64,000 bases of DNA from Calditrichia bacterium (GTDB lineage: Bacteria; Calditrichota; Calditrichia; RBG-13-44-9; J075): assembly GCA_020635015.1 (NCBI GenBank), contig JACKAP010000009.1:1-64000 (forward strand). The letters are read 5' to 3'. This document shows, one piece after another, positions 57,956 to 64,000 of the stretch. A program made the position numbers and the translations under genes. Numbering within the stretch: position 1 is the stretch's first letter; each line of letters begins with the position of its first letter. The notes under the pieces were generated by a model. It was not told the DNA's origin. It saw only the letters and a program-made list of their open reading frames with translations, and ran no database searches.

Positions 57956-59268
57956 TACCAACAAAGCCCATCATATTCCGAGCTGACCTCGGAAGTGTCT
58001 TTCAGAATGCGCACAAAATCGATCACCATTTTGTCAGAAGGCAACTGCTTGAGCTTTTCACTGAACTCCTTGCTGTGGTTGCCGATGATCAGCACCTCGC
58101 CGTGCGCCACCGCTTCGTCGATATCCGCCACCATCAGGTTGGAGATGTGGGGGATCTTCTCGTTGATGTACTCCTTGTTGGCGCCGAACAGCTTGGCCAG
58201 GTGCACGTTACGGTCGTAAATCCGGATATCGTATCCCTTGCCGAGCAGGGTCTCCACCACATCGACCATCGGGCTTTCCCGCAGGTCGTCGGTGTTGCCT
58301 TTGAAGCTCAGCCCCAGAATACCGATCTTTTTCTTCCCCTGGCCGATCACCAGGTCGATCGAGCGCTGCACATGGGAGACATTGCTGGGCATCAGCGAGT
58401 TGAGCAGGGGCAGATCGAGATCCTTCTCCCGGGCGCGGTAAGTAATTGCCCGCACGTCCTTGGGCAGGCAGGAGCCGCCGAAGGCGAAGCCCGGTTTCAG
58501 GTAATAAGGCGACAGGTTGAGCTTATGGTCCATGCAGAAAATCTCCATCAGCTTGTGGCTGTCCACCCCTTCCGCCTTGCAGATGGTGCCCATCTCGTTG
58601 CCGAAGGCGACCTTCATGGCGTGGAAGACGTTGTTGGCGTACTTCACCAGCTCCGCCACCTTGACGTCGGTGCGCACCAATGGCGCATCAATGTTTTTGT
58701 AGATCTCCGCCAGGTAGTCGCCGCTCTTGGTGTCCATCTCTCCGATCACCGTGAAGGGCGGGGCGTAGAAATCCTTCAAGGCGCTGCCTTCGCGCAGGAA
58801 CTCCGGATTGGAGCAGGCGCCGAATTCCTCGCCGGGTTTCTTGCCGGAACGCTCGGCGATGATCTCGCGTGCCTTCTCATGAGTGCCCGGCAGCACGGTG
58901 CTGCGGATCACGAACACATGATAGTGATTTGCCTCCTTGAGGGCGTCGCCGATCTGCTCCGCTACCCGGAAAATGAAATCCAGATGCACGCTGCCGTTTT
59001 TTCCGCTGGGGGTGCCGACGCAGACCAGCGAAATATCGGAGTGCAGCACCGCATCTTTAAAATCGGTGGTGGCGCGCAAGCGCCCGCCGGCGATCGCTTC
59101 CTGGATCGCCTCATCCAATCCCGGCTCCACGATCGGGCTCTTGCCGGCATTGATCATGTCCACTTTGTCAGCATTGACGTCCACGCCAATGACCTGATGT
59201 CCTTCCCGGGCAAAACAGGCTGCCGAGATGCAGCCAACGTAACCAAGTCCAAATACTGCGATTCTCAC
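57955..59268 (-). CDS. algD: GDP-mannose 6-dehydrogenase (AlgD-like)
   Basis: A 437-aa nucleotide-sugar dehydrogenase. RIAVFGLGYVGCISAACFA is the NAD site; GKSPIVEPGLDEAI, VCVGTPSGKNGSVHLDF and STVLPGTHEKAREII follow. DHKLNLSPYYLKPGFAFGGS with CLPKDVRAITYRA has the catalytic Cys near residue 267, close to Cys268 of Pseudomonas AlgD, and the C-terminus YDGLCW also recalls AlgD. It should oxidise GDP-mannose to GDP-mannuronate. UDP-glucose dehydrogenase remains possible. The start is GTG, overlapping the upstream stop as TAGTG, with GGAGGCGA in front. Confidence 0.85.
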   Translation of the reverse strand: MRIAVFGLGYVGCISAACFAREGHQVIGVDVNADKVDMINAGKSPIVEPGLDEAIQEAIAGGRLRATTDFKDAVLHSDISLVCVGTPSGKNGSVHLDFIFRVAEQIGDALKEANHYHVFVIRSTVLPGTHEKAREIIAERSGKKPGEEFGACSNPEFLREGSALKDFYAPPFTVIGEMDTKSGDYLAEIYKNIDAPLVRTDVKVAELVKYANNVFHAMKVAFGNEMGTICKAEGVDSHKLMEIFCMDHKLNLSPYYLKPGFAFGGSCLPKDVRAITYRAREKDLDLPLLNSLMPSNVSHVQRSIDLVIGQGKKKIGILGLSFKGNTDDLRESPMVDVVETLLGKGYDIRIYDRNVHLAKLFGANKEYINEKIPHISNLMVADIDEAVAHGEVLIIGNHSKEFSEKLKQLPSDKMVIDFVRILKDTSEVSSEYDGLCW

Positions 59269-59926
59269 TACTCGCCTCCATCATTTTTTCGGTTTAGATA
59301 AGTATGTACGTTGTTAAATGCTAAGTCTATTTTTTCGCGAATTTCCCCGGAATCCAGGAAGACCGTATCCGGGCAGAGCTCTTTCAACTGGCGGTAATTC
59401 TCCAGGTTGACATGAATATATTCCCGGTCGTAATTCGGCCGCGCCTTCAGGATCGAGTCCGCATCAGCGGCGAGAATGAAGGGGATATTCGGCTTCGGCA
59501 ACAGCTTCAGGAACAGGCGGTAGATGAACCACTGCTTGCGTTCGCTCACCCGGTAGTGCACCAGGTGATCGTAAATATAGCGGTCGGCAATCACGATGTC
59601 GTTGCGGTAGCGCAGATTGACCAGCAAATAAAATAAATAAGCCTTCCAGAGATAAAAAACATGAACAGCAGGAAGGCGAAATTCGATTTCAGGCGGAAAT
59701 TCTCGAACCGCTTGATCAGGTTGCCTTGCACCGGTTCGGGCATGTTTTCCTTAAAATTGAATTTGGTCACTTGCCGTTTCTTTTCGAAGAAAGACTTCAG
59801 GGAGATCAGCCGGAAGCGCAGATAATAGACCGGCAGGCCTTCCCGGAAGAGATTGCTGGCGACATAGCGGGCGCAAACCGACTTGCCGGTGCCCACCAGT
59901 CCGGAGAATGTAATCACCACCGCCAT
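59268..59926 (-). CDS. Thymidylate-kinase-like P-loop protein (one frameshift)
   Basis: A roughly 219-aa P-loop protein. MAVVITFSGLVGTGKSVCAR gives Walker A near the N-terminus, then ASNLFREGLPVYYLRFR. The frame breaks after FAFLLFMFF and resumes in another frame with YLLVNLRYRNDIVIADRYIY, where DRY corresponds to the dTMP-kinase DR(Y/F) motif. One missing T in the minus-strand T-run (plus A-run 59654-59659) explains the break. Unlike true dTMP kinases it sits in a glycan operon between a GT4 and the dehydrogenase gene, so the substrate may be different. The start ATG is 3 bases after the upstream stop. Confidence 0.7.
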
Positions 59927-59928
59927 GG

Positions 59929-61197
59929 TTATCCTTTTGCCGTCTGTCTGCATAGATCGAGAAATACATCCGCCACTTTTTCCCAACGGAAATGATCATA
60001 GACATACTGCCGGGCGGTTTCGCCCAGCCGGCGCCGGTGCTCGCGGTCGCGCAGCAGCTCGATTACCCGGTCGGCGAAGGCGCGCTCGTCGTCGGCAAAA
60101 AGGATCTGCTCGTCGTGCGCCAGGGGCAGGCCTTCCGCTCCGACCGAGGTGGAGACCATCGCCTTGCCCATCGCCAGGGCCTCGTAGATCTTCATGCGGG
60201 TGCCGCCGCCGATGCGGATCGGCACGATGAACACCGCGCTTTCCGCCATATACGGCCGGGTATCCTCCACCCAGCCGGTGGTAGTGATGTCGCCCCGCCC
60301 TTCGGTCAGCTTCAGCAGGGAAGGGGTGGGTTTGCGGCCGACGATCTTCAGGGTGGTTTCCGGCTCCGCCTGCTTGATCAGGGGGAAGATTTTGTCAACA
60401 AAGTAGATCATGGCATCCTCGTTGGGCAGCCAGTCCATCGAGCCGGTGAACACCAGCTGTTTCTTCTCCCGCACCCCTTCAGCCGGCTTGAAGAAGTCGG
60501 TATCCACCCCGGTGGGGATGTCGAATACATGACTGGCGCTGAACCATTCCTCCATCCGTTCCTTGTCTTTTTCGGAAACCGCGATGGTGGCGTCGAAACG
60601 CCGGCACATGGCGCCCTCGTGGGCCATCATTTTGCGGTGCTGTAACCCCCAGAATACCTTCGACACCGGATCTTTGGCGTTCATCAGATGGCGCTGGGTG
60701 ATGGTCGCCTCCACATTATGCTGGAACAGCAGTTGGGGAATGTTCTTTACCCGGCGAAAGTTGAGGGTCGATTGCAGGAAGTCGCAGATCGCCAGATCGT
60801 AATTTTCCCGCTGCAGTTCTTCCAGCACCGCCTGCTCCAGGGCCGGGGAATAGTCGTTCAGCACCGAGATCGGATAGCGGGAAAGCGACTGGGCGGCGAT
60901 CTTCAGGTAAAATTTCAGATTGTAGCGTTCGGTTTCCTTCCAGGGCACCGGGATGAACTTCCGGCACAGCCGCGACATCTCCGGCAGGTAGGGATCGTCT
61001 TTCGGCGACTCCACATTGCTGATCACGGTCAGTTCCGCTTTCCGGCTGAGCTGTTCCAGGATCTTGCCGGTGCGGATCTTGCCCCCGGTATCCATCGGAA
61101 ACAGGAAGCGCTGCGACAGGAAGAGGATCTTCAGCGGTTGCTCCCCGCCGGTAAAGGCTTCGATATCTTTTACATCTTTTACAGTGAGGACATCCAT
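59929..61197 (-). CDS. Family 4 glycosyltransferase (XrtA/PEP-CTERM-type)
   Basis: A 422-aa GT4. LKILFLSQRFLFPMDTGGKI and RTGKILEQLSRKAELTVISN are the acceptor-domain start; QLLFQHNVEATITQRHLMNA and FDATIAVSEKDKERM follow; DIPTGVDTDFF, FTGSMDWLPNEDAMIYFVD and the donor-site VPIRIGGGTRMKIYEALAMG complete the pattern. The wording recalls sugar transferases of exosortase-associated polysaccharide clusters. No signal or membrane helix. It should add one sugar on the cytoplasmic side. A leader TGGAAATATCTAAA precedes the ATG. Confidence 0.87.
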   Translation of the reverse strand: MDVLTVKDVKDIEAFTGGEQPLKILFLSQRFLFPMDTGGKIRTGKILEQLSRKAELTVISNVESPKDDPYLPEMSRLCRKFIPVPWKETERYNLKFYLKIAAQSLSRYPISVLNDYSPALEQAVLEELQRENYDLAICDFLQSTLNFRRVKNIPQLLFQHNVEATITQRHLMNAKDPVSKVFWGLQHRKMMAHEGAMCRRFDATIAVSEKDKERMEEWFSASHVFDIPTGVDTDFFKPAEGVREKKQLVFTGSMDWLPNEDAMIYFVDKIFPLIKQAEPETTLKIVGRKPTPSLLKLTEGRGDITTTGWVEDTRPYMAESAVFIVPIRIGGGTRMKIYEALAMGKAMVSTSVGAEGLPLAHDEQILFADDERAFADRVIELLRDREHRRRLGETARQYVYDHFRWEKVADVFLDLCRQTAKG

Positions 61198-61217
61198 TTT
61201 AGATATTTCCAGTGTTT

Positions 61218-61320
61218 AGTTCTTTATCGGTCTTTTGATGGTGGATGTTGGTCATTGGTCATTCGTTTTTGGTCATTAGCACACCACTCCGCACTCCGCA
61301 TTCCGCACTCCGCACTCCCC
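61218..61320. repeat. TTGGTCATTGG and CCGCACTCCGCATTCCGC phrases
   Basis: TGGATGTTGGTCATTGGTCA, then TTTTTGGTCATTAG, then ACTCCGCACTCCGCATTCCG and CACTCCGCACTCC, reaching the stop codon of the next GT4 gene. Both phrases are known from 32826, 41730 and 17495. Confidence 0.75.
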
Positions 61321-61321
61321 C

Positions 61322-62404
61322 TCACACTTCCGTCAGCACCGCCACTTCTTCCGCCACGGTATCGCGAATGTGCGGTTTGACGATTTGCGATTTGACCTGC
61401 GGCAACTGCTCGATGGTCTCGCGCAGGGCCCGCACCATGTCCGGTATGCTTTCATGATCGTAGGTGATCACGCTCTCCGGGCGGCGGCCGTTCTCGCTGG
61501 CCACCACCGGCACTTCCAGGGCCAGCGCTTCCAGCACCGAGGAGCTGACGCCGTCACGGATCGGGGTGCGCAGGCAGATATCCGATTGGGTGACCAGGGT
61601 CAGGAAGCTGTCATGATCCTGGTCGCCGGCAAAATAGACATGCTTTTCGATTCCCAATTCCTGCACCAATTCACGGATCGGTTCGGAGTTGTCCGAAGAG
61701 CCCAGGATCATCAATCCGATATTGGGATAGCTTTTCACCAGTTCGGCGATTCCCCGCACCATATCATCGATAAAAAATTCCGGGCGGAAGAAGACATACG
61801 AGCTGATCAGCGGCTGGCGGTTCGCAATGAAGCCACCCAGCTCTCCGTTCACCGAGATCTTGTGAAAGCGCAGATACTGCTTGCTAAAGGCCTGGATCGG
61901 CACCACTTTCTGCGGATTGACCCCATATTCCACAATCTTCTCTTTCACCGCCTCGCTATTGCAGATCACCTTGCGCGCCACTCCGAAGATGAACTTGAAC
62001 ATCGGGGTCAGATGCGGGGCGCGTTCCTTCGGGAAATAGATCTGGTACGGCCCGGCATGCACCGTCAGCACCGGGCGCTTGAAGGTGAGCAGGTTGGCAA
62101 TCTCCGCCAGGATGGTCAGAATAAAACCCTTGGGCGAATTGCCATTGAGATGCATGTGCACCCGGTAGCCCTGCAGACTCAGCTTGAGACATTTCCAAAA
62201 ATAATCCAGCCCGTTCAGCGAAGTGAGGTACTCCGGGCTGGGAATTTTCCGGCTTTCCGGGGCGATGTTGATCACGTCACATACATGGCCGGCTTCGATC
62301 AATGCTTCCTTCACAAAGGAGACCCGGATTCCCCAGCCGGCGCGGGGAGGGGGGTAGGAACTGATTTCAAGGATTTTCTTCGGTTTTCCGTTTCGGCGAC
62401 TCAT
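61322..62404 (-). CDS. Family 4 glycosyltransferase
   Basis: A 360-aa GT4. KKILEISSYPPPRAGWGIRV and FVKEALIEAGHVCDVINIAP are typical of the N-terminal lobe; HAGPYQIYF, VICNSEAVKEKIVEYGV, GLMILGSSDN, HVYFAGDQDHD, and the donor site RTPIRDGVSSSVLEALALEV with VVASENGRRPE follow. It should act on the growing lipid-linked glycan in the cytoplasm. It lies 6 bp after the heparinase-like gene and 124 bp before the next GT4. Sugar specificity is unknown. Confidence 0.88.
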   Translation of the reverse strand: MSRRNGKPKKILEISSYPPPRAGWGIRVSFVKEALIEAGHVCDVINIAPESRKIPSPEYLTSLNGLDYFWKCLKLSLQGYRVHMHLNGNSPKGFILTILAEIANLLTFKRPVLTVHAGPYQIYFPKERAPHLTPMFKFIFGVARKVICNSEAVKEKIVEYGVNPQKVVPIQAFSKQYLRFHKISVNGELGGFIANRQPLISSYVFFRPEFFIDDMVRGIAELVKSYPNIGLMILGSSDNSEPIRELVQELGIEKHVYFAGDQDHDSFLTLVTQSDICLRTPIRDGVSSSVLEALALEVPVVASENGRRPESVITYDHESIPDMVRALRETIEQLPQVKSQIVKPHIRDTVAEEVAVLTEV

Positions 62405-62410
62405 AACACA

Positions 62411-64000
62411 CTATTTCCAGGATTCAACGTTCGGTTTGTCTAATTGATTGGCAAAGATTTTGAGACCGGCGACCTTCGTCTCGGTAAGTTGCGAATGTAC
62501 ATCCGTGCCGTCTTTTTGGAGGTGATTTACCTTAATAAAACGGAATTCGATTTCTTTAGCGTGTTCATGGCGTTCGATGACGCACAGCGCATCGGTTTCG
62601 ATCTTTTCCTTTCCGCCGAGCACAAATTTCCGGCGCAGGGGATTGAGGTAGACCGTCTCTTCTCCCTCGGCGCACTGAATCCGGTATGCGGTGATCGCCA
62701 CATCGACCTGGCGCTGCTGCAGGGAAAGCGTTTGATCTTCGCGAATGCTTTCCAGGGGGAAGAGCATGCCCAGGTGCAGCGGCAGCTTATCCGTGACCCG
62801 GATGCGCAGCACCGGCGCGGGGGTTCGGCAGCCGTAGCCGGTCGCCATCCACCCTCCGTCGGGCCGGTCCTGGCCGTTGGCGATGTGCAGCGATGCCGCC
62901 GGAGGCAGGGCCAGACGGGCAACGCTTCTGACCGTTGTAGATCAGGCCGTTGTCTTGCTCGGTCAGCTCGCCGGGATAGAAATGCAGGGAAGACTCCACT
63001 TCAAAGGGCTTGCGGGTGTTGCTGCCGCTCACCTCGTCCATCACCAGGAAATAATGGCCTTTGCGGAACAGCAAATATCGCCGCTGGCAAACGGTGTCTT
63101 CCAGCCCGGAGAAGCGGTCGATCGCCCCCCCGGCAAAATCCAGCTCCGCGGTGGAGACCCAGTCGTCGAAGCGCGGAGACGCCACATTCGACCAGGTGAT
63201 CCGTCCGGCATGCAGCGCCTGCCCGGCATTGTTGACCGAGATGGCATTGTGGCCGCGGGTGTCGCGGAAATAGCGATGCCACTGTTCGTCGCCGAAATAG
63301 GTGTAAAATCCCGGATCGATCACCAGGGGCTGCCCTTCCAGGCAGAGCTCGAAGGAGAGGATGTCGCCATGCCCGTGGGCGGCGGAAGGGGTCTCATCCT
63401 TGAATACCCCGTGCGCGATCTCCCCGCAGTCGAAACAACAGTAGCTGCTGCCGGCCTCCCAGCCGTCACGCATGATGAAGTAGCCGCTCTGGCGGTAGGG
63501 GCGGGAAGTATCTTTCGGCAGTTCTGCCGGCAGTTTCTCAAACGATTCATACCCTTCACTGCCCAGCAACCAGAGCAGCTCTTCCGCCGGGGCGCCGGCG
63601 GCATGTTTCATATCACCGCGTTGGAAGATGGCCGCGCCCAGGGCCTGGAAGGGGCGCAGGTTCCACTGCGGCGCCGGGCGGTAGAAGTAGATCGAGCGGG
63701 CGCTGTCAATATCGCCCAGCATCGGCAATTGGCCGTCCGGGCGGGTGAGGTACATCGGGAATTCCAGCGAGCGCTCCAGCAGGTCGAGGGTTTTCTGGGC
63801 CACCGGCAGACCGTTCTGGCGGCGCAGTTGCACCAACATCAAATAAAACCCAATGGTAAAATGATGGTAGTAGCTGGCCTGCTCCACTGTAAATCCGTCG
63901 CCATGGAGCTGCTTTTCCAGTTGTTTTTCCATATCACGCCAATACTTATCGCGCCAGATGCCCATCTTGGGAGAATTGCCGTAGACCGTTCCCAGGAAGG
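62411..64000 (-). CDS. Heparinase II/III-like polysaccharide lyase, partial (one frameshift)
   Basis: The frame is open to the window end, so the N-terminus is missing. VEQASYYHHFTIGFYLMLVQ is the (alpha/alpha) toroid part and the beta-sandwich part has SAAHGHGDILSFELCLEGQP, LVIDPGFYTYFG and RDTRGHNAISVNNAGQAL, typical of heparinase II/III and alginate lyase relatives. After DNGLIYNGQK the frame changes; LPPAASLHIANGQDRPDGGW continues in another frame to 62411. Here one extra base (or two missing) near 62925-62935 would restore it. In this cluster it probably trims or degrades the polymer, as AlgL does in alginate systems. Confidence 0.8.

Overview
The window looks like a bacterial chromosome segment from the FCB side of the tree, most likely a Calditrichota/KSB1-type candidate phylum (inference). 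Pointers are a Bacteroidetes-type carbamoyl-phosphate synthase large chain, LptF/LptG, TonB-dependent uptake, two secreted proteins with FlgD-like C-terminal sorting domains (one with the YPNPFNPAT signature), and a 4-alpha-glucanotransferase. There is no phage, CRISPR array or recognisable transposase. The most unusual property is the intergenic DNA: almost every gap holds short dispersed repeats, many of them hairpins, arranged as inverted or nested pairs, and several run into coding sequence.

Layout. 1-8 kb: end of a polysaccharide deacetylase; carA and carB separated by a 260-bp quasi-palindromic hairpin array; a zinc-ribbon/SAM-methyltransferase/APH-kinase fusion; a small membrane protein. 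8-14.4 kb: two Hanks-type Ser/Thr kinases (one with a membrane domain, one with TolB-like and TPR domains) and a GAF/sigma54 activator. 14.9-17.6 kb: an endonuclease/exonuclease/phosphatase-family lipoprotein and two paralogous exported proteins. 17.6-24.4 kb: a TetR regulator with two operator-like sites and an RND efflux system (OMF, MFP, pump). 24.5-28.1 kb, minus strand: tRNA-Ser(CGA) with terminator, SprT-like protease, ferritin, malQ. 28.3-35.7 kb, minus strand: a cobalamin riboswitch with intrinsic terminator, followed by btuB, a BtuG-like beta-propeller with sorting domain, a DUF1289 protein and btuF-btuD-btuC. 35.9-38.7 kb: PAS/GAF histidine kinase and a receiver protein. 39-41.5 kb: lptF-lptG. 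41.8-49.5 kb: a large tandem-domain exported protein, a PLP decarboxylase, an outer-membrane barrel, GDPD, and a Phd/PIN toxin-antitoxin pair with a visible promoter and operator.

49.8-64 kb is a minus-strand surface-polysaccharide cluster, read right to left: heparinase II/III-like protein (runs off the window), two GT4 transferases, a thymidylate-kinase-like protein, AlgD-like GDP-mannose dehydrogenase, a membrane GT2, an asparagine-synthase-type amidotransferase, GtrA/GtrB, a GT39-like membrane transferase and an APH-like kinase. A uronic-acid polymer, perhaps amidated, is a reasonable inference.

Five genes (lptF, APH-like kinase, amidotransferase, thymidylate-kinase-like, heparinase-like) are split by single frameshifts. 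Four of these are explained by one missing base in a homopolymer, so sequencing error is the first hypothesis; they are annotated as joined genes. Positions and motifs were read directly from the sequence; family names rest on motif recognition without database searches.
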